The notes under the pieces were generated by a model. It was not told where the DNA came from and did not search any database. It was given only the letters and a program-made list of their open reading frames with translations. This document shows, one piece after another, positions 34,689 through 43,548 of a stretch of 64,000 nt of DNA (position 1 is the first letter of the stretch; every line of letters begins with the position of its first letter). The position numbers and the translations under genes are program-made. Origin of the DNA: Christensenella sp. UBA2853 (GTDB lineage: Bacteria; Bacillota; Clostridia; Christensenellales; Aristaeellaceae); the NCBI GenBank assembly GCA_002350845.1, contig DEFL01000072.1, forward strand, positions 6,591 through 70,590, written 5' to 3'.

Positions 34689-36608
34689 TTATCTCTGCAG
34701 GTTGATCAGTCCGCTGCGGCAGGCATCGAGGAGCTGCATGAGGTCATTCATGCGCTCTTTGAGCAGGCGCCCGCGGTCGGTATCGATGACATATTTCCGC
34801 TCGGCAAAGGTGGCGAATTCATAGGACTGGGAGTGAATGTCCCTTCCGGTCTCCTGGGCATCGCGCAGGGTGGTGAAGGGCTGATGGGACATGAGGCGCA
34901 TGCCGTGGCTGTTGGAGATGAGCGTATAGCCGGCGATCCCGGTGGTCTTCTGGTACGCCTTGCAGAACCCGCCGTCGATGACGACAAGCTTTCCTCCGGC
35001 CTTGAGCGGGCTTTCACCATGTGTCACCCGGATCGGGGTGTGGCCGTTGACAATGCAGGCGGTCTCCTCCTCCAGGCCGAACTCGGCGAGGATCTCCCGG
35101 CACTTGGCCTCCGAATTGTACCATTCGTAGTAGGGATTGCGCGGCTCGTGCCATGCGCGCTCATCCGGAATGAAGGCGCGGGCAAAGGTCTTGATCTGCC
35201 GTCCGCAGACCGGGGAATCCGTGCCGCACCAGAGGTACCACATGAAATCCAGTGCCGGCTGATCGCCGGTATAGAAGGCGCGGCGCGCGACCTGGTCGGC
35301 ATAGTCCATGAGCGCTTTGCCTCCGCGCAGGACGCCGCCCAGCTTTTTCCGGAGGAATGTGCCGTCCGCATTGAGCGGGACGCAGCCGTGGAAGAGCAGG
35401 TTGCCGTTGAAGGTGCGGTACATCCATCCGCGGCGGTAGAGGAAGGCGATCTGCTCGTGCAGGCGCAGGGAATGCGTGAAGGCGCGCCGAAGGCCGGTCA
35501 TGACCTGCGTTTCCTCCGGCGTGAGCGCATAGGGATCGGCATCGAAGTCCACGGTGGGAAGCGGGACCTCCTTGAGCGGCCAGACTTCGCCGTCAATTTC
35601 AATGGTGTGCTGCTCCAGGTCCATCCGGTGGAGCAGCAGCCGGTCCTCCATCTGGAATTCCGGATTCCGGCGGATCAGCTGGCCTTCCAGCTTGAACATC
35701 ATGACATTCACAGCCTGGACCATGGCCTTATCCGGGGGAAGATCCGGATACAGTTTTTCCGCAAACAGGGTCAGCTCGCGCAGCGGGATGCCGTACCCGC
35801 GTTCCAGAATGTCCATGTTGCCGTAGGACAGGGAATTGCGCAGGACACCCGCAATGCAGCAGGTGCTGCCTGAGGCCGCACCCATCCAGAGGACATCATG
35901 GTTGCCCCATTCAATGTCCACGGAGTGATGATGCATGAGGATATCCATGATGCTGTCGGCATGCGGGCCGCGGTCAAAGATATCGCCCACGACGTGCAGG
36001 CGGTCGACAGCGAGGTTTTTGATGAGGACTGTGAGCGCGATGAGCAGGCTGTCCATGCTGCTCGTGGTGATCAGGGTTTCAATGATCGCGTCGTGATAGC
36101 GCCTGCGGTTGCCTTCCTGCTCGGTTTCCTCTCCGGCTTCATCGTTCTGGTAGTGCATGAGTTCGTCGAGCAGGAACGCCCAGTCTTCGGGCATGGAACG
36201 GCGGACTTTGTCGCGCGTATACTTGGAGGACAGCATTCTGGCCAGGTGCACCATATGCTCGACCTGTTGCTTGTACCAGGCGGAGGGAATCTCTCCCTTC
36301 TGGTGGTGCTGCTTGAGGATCGCGTCAGGATAATAGATGAGCGTGCACAGTTCATCGGCCTCGCGAACCGACAGGTCCGGAAGCCACAGATGCACCTTTT
36401 CCCGGATGACGCCGGAGCAGTTGTTCATGATATGGCAGAACGCTTCGTATTCCCCGTGAATATCGCTCATGAAATGCTCAGTGCCCTTGGGCAGGCTGAG
36501 CTGAGCACTGATACGGGTGATTTCCGTGCACAGGGCTTCAATGGTGGGGTACTGTTCCCCCAGAAGACGCAGGTATTTCAGTGATGCGGAAGACGGCTGT
36601 CCTTCCAT
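34689..36608 (-). CDS. fbp: Fructose-1,6-bisphosphatase, class III
   Basis: The 639-residue cytoplasmic gluconeogenic enzyme is the metallophosphatase-type FBPase of Bacillota, of typical length. Metal-binding motifs are FMSDIHGEYEAF, VGDIFDRGPHADSI, EWGNHDVLWMG and VNGHTPIRVTHGESP. The characteristic C-terminal GGFCKAYQKTTGIAGYTLI is present. AAAGGAGG lies ahead of the ATG at 36608. Monocistronic, convergent with malQ. A possible promoter on the minus strand is TTGAAT with TACTAT 19 bases on, near 36690-36725; I regard it as weak. Confidence 0.97.
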   Translation of the reverse strand: MEGQPSSASLKYLRLLGEQYPTIEALCTEITRISAQLSLPKGTEHFMSDIHGEYEAFCHIMNNCSGVIREKVHLWLPDLSVREADELCTLIYYPDAILKQHHQKGEIPSAWYKQQVEHMVHLARMLSSKYTRDKVRRSMPEDWAFLLDELMHYQNDEAGEETEQEGNRRRYHDAIIETLITTSSMDSLLIALTVLIKNLAVDRLHVVGDIFDRGPHADSIMDILMHHHSVDIEWGNHDVLWMGAASGSTCCIAGVLRNSLSYGNMDILERGYGIPLRELTLFAEKLYPDLPPDKAMVQAVNVMMFKLEGQLIRRNPEFQMEDRLLLHRMDLEQHTIEIDGEVWPLKEVPLPTVDFDADPYALTPEETQVMTGLRRAFTHSLRLHEQIAFLYRRGWMYRTFNGNLLFHGCVPLNADGTFLRKKLGGVLRGGKALMDYADQVARRAFYTGDQPALDFMWYLWCGTDSPVCGRQIKTFARAFIPDERAWHEPRNPYYEWYNSEAKCREILAEFGLEEETACIVNGHTPIRVTHGESPLKAGGKLVVIDGGFCKAYQKTTGIAGYTLISNSHGMRLMSHQPFTTLRDAQETGRDIHSQSYEFATFAERKYVIDTDRGRLLKERMNDLMQLLDACRSGLINLQR

Positions 36609-36755
36609 CTTGCGGCCTCCTTTGTGCGCGGGAGGAAGGCCGGACGCGGTCTTCTCCCCGGGATGAATCGGTTTCCGGATCGGGTGATGAATATAGTATG
36701 CCTTCTGTTATGCCGGAATTCAAGTGTTTTTTAAACCCTTCTGCACAGGGAAAAA

Positions 36756-36781
36756 GAAAAATCCCTGCCGCAGGGCAGGGA
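36756..36781 (-). terminator. Terminator of the AEC transporter gene
   Basis: On the minus strand TCCCTGC/GCAGGGA forms a 7-bp stem followed by TTTTTC, 20 bases after the AEC stop codon. Confidence 0.75.
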
Positions 36782-36801
36782 AGCAGATGCAGAAGGACTC
36801 C

Positions 36802-37719
36802 TCACCAGATGAGCGAGGCAAAGGAAACCACCAGCGGAATGGTCAGAAGGGAAAAGAGCGTGGAGATCACGACAGTTTCCACCGCGTACGGATAATCCCG
36901 GTCATAGAGCTGCGCATAGACGGCGACATTCGAGCCGACAGGACAGGCAACGGCGAGCAGAAGCGCTATTTTCATGCTGTGCATGGACTCCGGGAGCAGG
37001 GCGAGGAGGAGGACGGAAACCAGCGGAACGATCAGCAGTCTAACCGCGGAAACAGCATAGTTTGCTTTTCTGCGGAACATGCCCGGAATATCGGTCTGCG
37101 CCAGATAAATACCGACGGTAAACATGGCCAGGGGCGTGTTCAGGGATGCGACCGAGGACAGGCAGCTGGTGATGACGCCGGGCAGGGGAATGCGGGAGAA
37201 AAAGAGGAACAGGCCGATGAGAATGGCAATCATGAACGGCGCCTTGATGAGCTTCTTCGGACTGAAACCGCTGAGGATGGACTGGCCGGTCAGGATGGAG
37301 ACGCCGTAGGTCCACTGCCCAATATTGAGAAAAGCGATAAAGCAGGCGACATAGAAGACTGCGCCCTGTCCCACGGAAGCGAGGATCAGGGGAATGCCGA
37401 AGAAACCGGGATTGGAGAAGGCGCCGGAAAAGGCCGCGACGGCATCCTTCCTGAAAAACAGACGGGCGATCAGGATGGAGACAGGGAGCAGGACGAGCGC
37501 CGCGGCGGCACTGAGCAGGATGCCTGTCACATGCTCCGGGGTGTACTCCACCAGAAAACTGTTGATGATGACAGCGGGCAGGGCCAGATGAATCAGAAGA
37601 TTCCCAAGCGTTTTGCTGCCCTCCTGAGAAATCTTGCGGGTTTTAAACAGGATAAAGCCGATGAAGGCCAGGAGAAACATCTGCAGGATCTGCCGGACAA
37701 GTGTGCCTATCATATCCAT
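36802..37719 (-). CDS. AEC-family (auxin efflux carrier-like) transporter
   Basis: The 305-residue membrane protein has about ten hydrophobic helices in the two halves typical of AEC permeases. The unwound-helix motif is SNPGFFGIPLI, with the second-half counterpart ACPVGSNVAVYAQLY. Bacterial members export or import dicarboxylates such as malate and malonate; the substrate here is unknown. It begins 14 bases after the SGNH hydrolase gene on the same strand, so the two form an operon. GAGGGA precedes the ATG. Confidence 0.88.
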   Translation of the reverse strand: MDMIGTLVRQILQMFLLAFIGFILFKTRKISQEGSKTLGNLLIHLALPAVIINSFLVEYTPEHVTGILLSAAAALVLLPVSILIARLFFRKDAVAAFSGAFSNPGFFGIPLILASVGQGAVFYVACFIAFLNIGQWTYGVSILTGQSILSGFSPKKLIKAPFMIAILIGLFLFFSRIPLPGVITSCLSSVASLNTPLAMFTVGIYLAQTDIPGMFRRKANYAVSAVRLLIVPLVSVLLLALLPESMHSMKIALLLAVACPVGSNVAVYAQLYDRDYPYAVETVVISTLFSLLTIPLVVSFASLIW

Positions 37720-37733
37720 CGGGATTCCCTCGC

Positions 37734-38426
37734 TTACAGGTGTTTTTTCAGCCGGTCGAAAACGGTGCGGTAGGCCGCGGCATCAAAATGAATGCCGTCC
37801 TGGGTGTGCTCCAGCTGCAGGCAGCCCTGTGCGTCCTTCAGCCCGTCATTCACATCGATATAATGGAAGCCGAACTCGGCGGCCAGTTTTTCTACCATGC
37901 GGTTGGCCCGGTCTATGTTTGCATTGGTGCGCACCTTCATGCCGGGATTGTCCTTTGCGCCTGGCGCATCCGGATTGACGGGGTAGTAGGCCATCATATA
38001 GACGACGGTTTCAGGCAGCTGGTCACGGATGATTTCGCAGATCTTCCGGTAGTTGGAGGAGAGGTGTTCATACCAGTCTTCGCCTTCCGGCATGGGCTTG
38101 ATGTCGTTGGTTCCGATATTGATAAACAGCTTGCTGGGCTGAAGGTCGAGCAGCATGGGGCCGATGGCCGCGAGGAACTCATCGGTTGTATAGCCGCCGA
38201 TCCCGCGGTTGTAGGCGATGGGGAGACCTTCGTTGATGCAGTATTCCACAACAGGGAACTGCTCCATGAGAGAAGAACCGGTAAAGAGGACCTGGCCTTT
38301 GCGGATATAGGCATTCTGCTGACGGAAACTGGTCAGCTTTTTTTCTTTTTCCCGGGCAAAGTGGGCCATCAGGGTCTGCATGATCTGCTGCCGGATCTGA
38401 TCTGCGGGGATCTTGTTGTCTGCCAT
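37734..38426 (-). CDS. SGNH/GDSL-type hydrolase
   Basis: The 230-residue cytoplasmic esterase-like protein has block I VLFTGSSLMEQFP (catalytic Ser), block II-like GIGGYTTDEFL (oxyanion Gly), block III NIGTNDI (oxyanion Asn) and the C-terminal DGIHFDAAAY (catalytic Asp-His). I start at ATG 38426 because AAAGGAG is 8 bases upstream; an in-frame ATG lies at 38450. Such enzymes remove acetyl groups from sugars or act on lysophospholipids. No signal peptide is seen, which favours an intracellular carbohydrate esterase. Confidence 0.88.
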   Translation of the reverse strand: MADNKIPADQIRQQIMQTLMAHFAREKEKKLTSFRQQNAYIRKGQVLFTGSSLMEQFPVVEYCINEGLPIAYNRGIGGYTTDEFLAAIGPMLLDLQPSKLFINIGTNDIKPMPEGEDWYEHLSSNYRKICEIIRDQLPETVVYMMAYYPVNPDAPGAKDNPGMKVRTNANIDRANRMVEKLAAEFGFHYIDVNDGLKDAQGCLQLEHTQDGIHFDAAAYRTVFDRLKKHL

Positions 38427-38648
38427 GTGAACCGCTCCTTTGTGATGCATACTGGCTGACTGGCGGCTTTCCTGAAAAGGATGGTCTATTCAGCCAGGAT
38501 TCATTGTGGACCAGCATGCACGGTTTGTCAATTGAGAAAGCACAGGATGTTTTTGTGAAAAGTCGCCGGGATCATCTGCCGAGGCTTTTCTTTGGCCGGG
38601 AAATAGTGTAAAATGCGGCAAAACACAACAAGAGAGAAGTGAGCAATC

Positions 38649-39197
38649 ATGCGGTTTCCGGAAAAGGAAATTCTGTTAAAAGACGGCAGACGCTGTATCC
38701 TCAGACCGACAGGCCCGGAATATGCTCTGGAAATGATTCAGTACATGAAAGAGACCTCGGCGGAAACGCCGTATCTCCTGCGGTATCCGGATGAGGTCAG
38801 CTATACAGAGGAAAAAGAGCAGGAACTGCTGAAATTCGTGCAGGATGAGCCCGGCTCGGTCATGATGATGGCGCTGGTGGACGGACGCGTCGCCGGCAAC
38901 TGCAGTGTGTCAGGCTATGGGCCCAAGCGCAAGGTCCGCCACCGCTGCTCTGTGGCGATTGCCCTGTACCGGGAGTTCTGGAATCTGGGGATTGGAAAAG
39001 CGATGCTCGGGTATCTTGAGGAACTCGCCCGGGAGATCGGGTATGAGCAGATGGACCTGGAAGTGGTTGCCGACAACACGCGGGCACAGGCGCTCTACAG
39101 GAAATGCGGGTTTGTGGAAAGCGGAAGGCATCACCGGGCACTGCTGTTTGATGACGGCACATATCATGATGAAATCCTGATGTACAAAGAACTGTAA
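38649..39197 (+). CDS. GNAT-family N-acetyltransferase
   Basis: The 182-residue cytoplasmic acetyltransferase contains the acetyl-CoA pyrophosphate-binding motif A NLGIGKAMLGYLEELA (Q/RxxGxG/A type), beta-strand 4 VAGNCSVSGYGPKRK and the C-terminal NTRAQALYRKCGFVESGRH. The substrate is unknown; the closest known types act on amino groups of small molecules or ribosomal-protein N-termini. TAAAAT at about 38610 is a plausible -10. Monocistronic. Confidence 0.88.
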   Translation: MRFPEKEILLKDGRRCILRPTGPEYALEMIQYMKETSAETPYLLRYPDEVSYTEEKEQELLKFVQDEPGSVMMMALVDGRVAGNCSVSGYGPKRKVRHRCSVAIALYREFWNLGIGKAMLGYLEELAREIGYEQMDLEVVADNTRAQALYRKCGFVESGRHHRALLFDDGTYHDEILMYKEL

Positions 39198-39299
39198 GCA
39201 CAGAAAAGAACGCCTCGGAAGGCGTCGCTTCGTAAGGAAGTGCCGCCTTCGAGTGATACACATTCTCATTCTGTGCTTGATAAAAATTGGGGAAGGGTA

Positions 39300-39330
39300 T
39301 TGACCTTACAGCAAACTGCAATGATATAAC
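39300..39330 (+). promoter_or_regulatory. MerR-type autoregulated promoter with operator in a 19-bp spacer
   Basis: TTGACC (39300-39305) and TATAAC (39325-39330) are 19 bases apart, the over-long spacing that MerR activators correct by twisting DNA. Inside the spacer TTACAG (39306-39311) and CTGCAA (39316-39321) form an inverted repeat with one mismatch. Confidence 0.75.
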
Positions 39331-39354
39331 GGTTTCAGAAAGGAGGTGCATGAT

Positions 39355-40176
39355 ATGACGATCAAGGAATTTGCCCGTCTCTGCGGCTGTAATCCGCAAA
39401 GTCTTCGTTATTATGATCATGTAAATCTGCTGAAACCGGTTAAGGTAGATCAATGGTCAGGATACCGTTTTTATGAGGAGGAACAGGCTCTTGCCTTTGT
39501 AAAGATCAAAAATCTTCAAAAGGCTGGGTTTACCATTGAAGAGATAAAAGAACTCCTTGATAAGGATAATCTTGTGATCTACAAAGCCTTCGATGCTAAA
39601 ATTGCAGAGCAGGAGAAAAGATTGCAGGAAATCAAAGCTATCCAGAAGTCATATCAGACCGAAATGACAGATATGAAGAAAAAACTGGAAACCATGCGCG
39701 ATATGGTGAAAAAATCCATGGAGGCATATGATCCTACTGAAGAATTCGGCATAGACAGAGATACCTATTCTCAAATGATAGAAAGTGTTAATGGGTTCTT
39801 TGAAAGCATGATAAGCCGCAGTGATGATAGTGATTTTGAGTATTCGGAATACTCTGAGAGCGATGAATCTGTTGAAGAACTGGAATATGTGAATATGCTG
39901 AACAACCCTGACTATGAGATCGTTTATGAAAAGCATGGCTGGAGCTTTGTAAAAGAATTCTTCTCAGAGTTTTCTACACTTAATGAAGGGCAAGATTATG
40001 CTTTAGAATTCCATCTGTGCCCGAGCAAACGCAATCACACTGCATTTGCGAACACGGTGCTTGGTATGCTTTTGAACTGCAATCCCGATGACCTCGATAA
40101 CAAAAGGTCTCTGAGTTGTAATACGACGGATTCCAAGGATGGGCAAAACCATTTTTGGATGCTGAAACGGAAATAA
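39355..40176 (+). CDS. MerR-family transcriptional regulator
   Basis: The 273-residue regulator has an N-terminal winged helix (MTIKEFARLCGCNPQSLRYYDHVNLLKP ... GYRFY), the long dimerisation coiled coil (~80-125, rich in Lys/Glu) and an acidic C-terminal sensor region (~130-273) of no family I can name. ATG 39355 is chosen because AGGAGG is 8 bases upstream. The gene is visibly AT-richer than its neighbours, a sign of recent transfer. Its promoter carries a MerR-type operator, so it probably regulates itself. No target transporter is adjacent. Confidence 0.9.
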   Translation: MTIKEFARLCGCNPQSLRYYDHVNLLKPVKVDQWSGYRFYEEEQALAFVKIKNLQKAGFTIEEIKELLDKDNLVIYKAFDAKIAEQEKRLQEIKAIQKSYQTEMTDMKKKLETMRDMVKKSMEAYDPTEEFGIDRDTYSQMIESVNGFFESMISRSDDSDFEYSEYSESDESVEELEYVNMLNNPDYEIVYEKHGWSFVKEFFSEFSTLNEGQDYALEFHLCPSKRNHTAFANTVLGMLLNCNPDDLDNKRSLSCNTTDSKDGQNHFWMLKRK

Positions 40177-40276
40177 GATTGTGAATGCGAGTTTCATTTA
40201 ATATTTCATGCGAAACAGCAGTACGAGTTGATGTTCGTGCTTATAGCGAGCATCGGATTTTGCCCCACAAAATCCG

Positions 40277-40311
40277 AAAACCGGCGTGACCGCAATGGTC
40301 ACGCCGGTTTT
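40277..40311 (+). terminator. Strong terminator after merR-like gene
   Basis: A 15-bp perfect stem at 40277-40291 and 40297-40311 ends in TTTT. A second hairpin, GGATTTT/AAAATCC (40255-40275), sits directly before it. Confidence 0.8.
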
Positions 40312-40404
40312 ATATCCTTTTGAGTCGGTAATTGCAACTCCAAAGCAGCTTCCTTATGAAGTGCTGCTTGAGTGAGACGTTCTTTTTTACGTGGACAATG
40401 GGGA

Positions 40405-40626
40405 TCAGTCGTCTTTCCGGGCATGCCGGATATCCCGGATGGCCTGGCGTATTTCTGCTTTTCTCACGGCGCGGGAACTGAGCCGGGGCAGCCGGACATC
40501 CCCTTTGGTGGCGAGCGCCAGGAGCATCATGGCAGCATATGAAAGAAAAGCCACTTCCTCTTTATTGTATTCAGAATAAAGAGTACAACAATTCCCATGC
40601 GTCTGCAAGAACCAATCGCACATACG
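40405..40626 (-). other. Gap with a doubtful small ORF
   Basis: Between the merR terminator (40311) and the opp terminator (40659) I see no convincing gene. A 73-codon minus-strand frame (ATG near 40626) encodes a hydrophobic stretch (FLSYAAMMLLALAT) followed by a basic tail (RKAEIRQAIRDIRHARK). That could be a small membrane protein, but the SD is poor and no family is recognised. Confidence 0.2.
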
Positions 40627-40658
40627 CGGGAGGCCTTCTCCTGCCTGATGCAGGCATG

Positions 40659-40688
40659 AAAAAAGGAAGGGAGCCGCAGCTCCCTTCC
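40659..40688 (-). terminator. Terminator of the opp operon
   Basis: On the minus strand GGAAGGGAGC/GCTCCCTTCC forms a perfect 10-bp stem with loop TGCG, followed by TTTTTT. It lies 20 bases after the oppA stop. Confidence 0.9.
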
Positions 40689-40708
40689 CTGAGTGATTCA
40701 GGCGTGGA

Positions 40709-42472
40709 TTATTCGCCAATGGTGCAGTACATGAAGTACTTGTATCCCAGAGGATTGGCGAAGAAGCCCTTGACATCCTTTTCGAGCATGTAGATGTCGG
40801 TGTAGTAGTACAGAGGCGTGATAGCGCCGGTGCTCATGAGCAGATCTTCTGCAGCATGCATCATGCCATAGCGGGCATCCTTGTCGGTGCAGGTCTTGAT
40901 GGCAGCGATGGCAGCATCATAGGTCTGAGCCCAGGTGCCGTTCTCCACCTTCACATCGGAACCATAGGGGGTCAGGTCGATGGAGTAGATGGCCACATCG
41001 GCATTCTCGCCCTTGCCGAACTGGGAGTCATTGTTGCCGGAGCCGGAAACCCACATATCCAGGAAGGAGATCGGGTCATTGTAGTCAGCCAGCCAGCCGT
41101 TGCGGGCAACAGTGTAGTCGCCGTTCTTACGGGTGTTCAGGAAGGTGTTCCATTCCTGGTTGGTCAGGCTCATGTTGATGCCCACGCCGGAGACAACGCT
41201 CTGCAGGTATTCGCCGATGGCCTTGTGGCCTTCGCTGGTGTTGTAGAGGTATTCAACAGCGGGGAAGTTGGTGAACTGCTGGGTAGCCTCGTCGAAGGTG
41301 TAGTACTTCTTGAGGGTTTCCATCGCGGTAGTCCAGTTGGCTTCGTATGCGTCAGCAGAGGTGTCCCAGTAGCCGACATACTCGTCAGAAGGACCAGCGT
41401 TCTCATAGAACTGCTTGATGCCGTCAGCATCGGTCAGGCCCAGAGCGACGAAGGAAGAAGCGGGCTGCTGGCCGGCCTTGCCAATTTCGGTGACGATGTA
41501 GTTGCGGTCAAAGAGGAGGCCGATGGCGAAACGGATTTCAGCGTTGGCCTTGGCAGCCTCAGCACCGGTCAGTTCAGAGCCTTCCGGCAGCAGGTTGGCG
41601 TTCATGTTCCAGGAGACATAGTAGGTGCCCATCTGGGAACCGACGAAGAACTCGTCAGGATACTGCACCTTCAGGTTGTCGATTTCAGCGTTGGGAACGT
41701 CGTCGATCAGTTTCCAGTCGCCGTTCTGGAAGTTGGCAAGCATGTTGTTGGCGTCATCAGACAGATAGAACTTGATTTCGTCCATCTTGATGGTGTCAGC
41801 CAGGAAGTAGTTGGGGTTCTTGGTCAGGGTGATCACAGAGTTGTGATCCCAGCCGGTCATGGTGTAAGGACCATTGCAGACATACGTTTCAGGAGCGGTT
41901 GCCCAGGCTTCGCTGGCCACGATGTCCTCACGGACAGGCAGGAAGGTCGGGAAAGCGAGCAGCTCGTTCCAATAGCTTACGTCGTTGTTCAGGGTCACAA
42001 CCAGGGTCTTGTCGTCGGTGGCTTCCACAGCCAGCTCGTCCGGATAGCCCTTGACCACTTCGAACATATAGCCGTAGTCAGCGCCGAGTGCGGAAGAAGC
42101 AGCGCGCTTCCAGGCAAACTCGAAGTCCTTGGCGGTGAGATCCTTGCCGTCAGACCACTTCAGGCCGTCTACCAGCGTGTAGGTGTAGGTAGCGGTGCCG
42201 TCTTCGTTGACCACAGCAGCAGGAAGCTCGGTGGCGCAGGCAGGCACGATGCCCAGAGCGCCGTTCTCGTCCATGGCCCAGTTGCTCAGACCGGTGAACA
42301 GGTGAGCGATCATGGTTGCACCGTCAACAGCGGAGTTGAGAGCCGGATCAAGTGTGTCGGGTTCAGAAGCGATGCAGACGTTGATGCTGGTCTTGCTTTC
42401 TTCAGCAGAAGCCAGAACAACACAGGAGAGCACCATCAGGACAGCCAACACAAGTGCAAGCAGTTTCTTCAT
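40709..42472 (-). CDS. oppA: Oligopeptide ABC transporter, substrate-binding protein
   Basis: The 587-residue family 5 binding protein captures oligopeptides outside the cell for OppBCDF. Family features are ASEPDTLDPALNSAVDG near the N-terminus, DGLKWSDGKDLTAKDFEFAWKRAAS, YVCNGPYTMTGWDH, and IRFAIGLLFDRNYIV. ATG 42472 is chosen for the GGAGG 7-9 bases upstream and the signal peptide MKKLLALVLAVLMVLSCVVLASA. VLSC is only a poor lipobox, and an ASA site follows. It is the last gene of the operon, before a strong terminator; many opp operons place oppA first. Confidence 0.95.
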   Translation of the reverse strand: MKKLLALVLAVLMVLSCVVLASAEESKTSINVCIASEPDTLDPALNSAVDGATMIAHLFTGLSNWAMDENGALGIVPACATELPAAVVNEDGTATYTYTLVDGLKWSDGKDLTAKDFEFAWKRAASSALGADYGYMFEVVKGYPDELAVEATDDKTLVVTLNNDVSYWNELLAFPTFLPVREDIVASEAWATAPETYVCNGPYTMTGWDHNSVITLTKNPNYFLADTIKMDEIKFYLSDDANNMLANFQNGDWKLIDDVPNAEIDNLKVQYPDEFFVGSQMGTYYVSWNMNANLLPEGSELTGAEAAKANAEIRFAIGLLFDRNYIVTEIGKAGQQPASSFVALGLTDADGIKQFYENAGPSDEYVGYWDTSADAYEANWTTAMETLKKYYTFDEATQQFTNFPAVEYLYNTSEGHKAIGEYLQSVVSGVGINMSLTNQEWNTFLNTRKNGDYTVARNGWLADYNDPISFLDMWVSGSGNNDSQFGKGENADVAIYSIDLTPYGSDVKVENGTWAQTYDAAIAAIKTCTDKDARYGMMHAAEDLLMSTGAITPLYYYTDIYMLEKDVKGFFANPLGYKYFMYCTIGE

Positions 42473-42561
42473 GGTATGTTCCTCCAATAAATATTTTTTC
42501 AAAAATGCGCAGCTTTTCATTACGCATTCATGAATCAGAATGAAAGGGCGGGAAAAGCGGG

Positions 42562-43548
42562 TCAGCCGATTTCCCGGACGCGGTGGCAGGCCACAAAATG
42601 GCCCTTATCCACTTCCTCAAACGGCGGCATGCTCTGTGCGCAGGCTTCCGTGGCATGAGGGCAGCGGGTGCGGAAAGGACAGCCGGACGGTGCATTGAGC
42701 GGGCTGGGAATGTCTCCGTTGAGCACAATGCGCTTGTTGGCGCGTGCCGCTTTGGGGTCCGGCAGGGGAACGGCGCTGAGCAGAGACTGGGAATAGGGGT
42801 GCAGCGGGTGAGAGTAAATCTCCTCGGCATCGGCCAGTTCCACCATCTTGCCCAGGTACATGACCGCAATGCGGTCGGAAATGTGGCGCACCACCAGCAG
42901 GTCATGGGCAATGAACAGGTAGGTCAGGCCCAGCTTATCCTGCAGATCATCAAACATATTGATGACCTGGGCCTGAATGCTCACGTCCAGAGCGGAGACC
43001 GGCTCGTCGCAGACAATGAATTCAGGATTGACCGCGAGCGCGCGGGCAATGCCGATGCGCTGACGCTGGCCGCCTGAGAATTCGTGGGCATAACGCGAGG
43101 CATGCTCGCTGTTCAGTCCGACATAGCCCAGAAGCTCGAGCACACGGTCATTGCGCTCCTGCTTCGTGGAGTAGAGGTGGTGGACATCCAGAGGCTCGGC
43201 GACAATGTCGCTGACGGTCATGCGGGGGTTCAGGGAAGAGTAGGGATCCTGGAAGACCATGGTGGCCTTCTTGCGGAATTCCTTCAGGGATTCCTTGGAA
43301 TTGATTTCCTTCCCGTCATAGATGACCTGACCGGCTGTGGGCTGATACAGATGCAGAATCGAGCGGCCGACGGTCGTCTTGCCGCAGCCGGACTCGCCGA
43401 CCAGACCCAGGGTTTCGCCGCGGCGGATGGAGAAGGAAACATCGTCCACCGCCTTGAGAGGCTTGGAGCGGAAAAAGCCCAGGTTGATATTGAAATACTG
43501 TTTGAGGCCTTTGACTTCCAAAAGGGTATCATTCTGTCTCTCAGACAT
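42562..43548 (-). CDS. oppF: Oligopeptide ABC transporter ATP-binding protein OppF
   Basis: The 328-residue ATPase has Walker A GESGCGKTTVGRS, signature SGGQRQRIGIARAL, Walker B FIVCDEPVSALD and the H-loop FIAHDLLVV. The C-terminal oligo_HPY extension carries the Cys-rich CPFRTRCPHATEAC motif, which in relatives binds an iron-sulphur cluster. ATG 43548 is chosen for the GGAGG 8 bases upstream; the frame is open to 43593. It overlaps the oppD stop by 8 bases, implying coupled translation. Confidence 0.95.
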   Translation of the reverse strand: MSERQNDTLLEVKGLKQYFNINLGFFRSKPLKAVDDVSFSIRRGETLGLVGESGCGKTTVGRSILHLYQPTAGQVIYDGKEINSKESLKEFRKKATMVFQDPYSSLNPRMTVSDIVAEPLDVHHLYSTKQERNDRVLELLGYVGLNSEHASRYAHEFSGGQRQRIGIARALAVNPEFIVCDEPVSALDVSIQAQVINMFDDLQDKLGLTYLFIAHDLLVVRHISDRIAVMYLGKMVELADAEEIYSHPLHPYSQSLLSAVPLPDPKAARANKRIVLNGDIPSPLNAPSGCPFRTRCPHATEACAQSMPPFEEVDKGHFVACHRVREIG

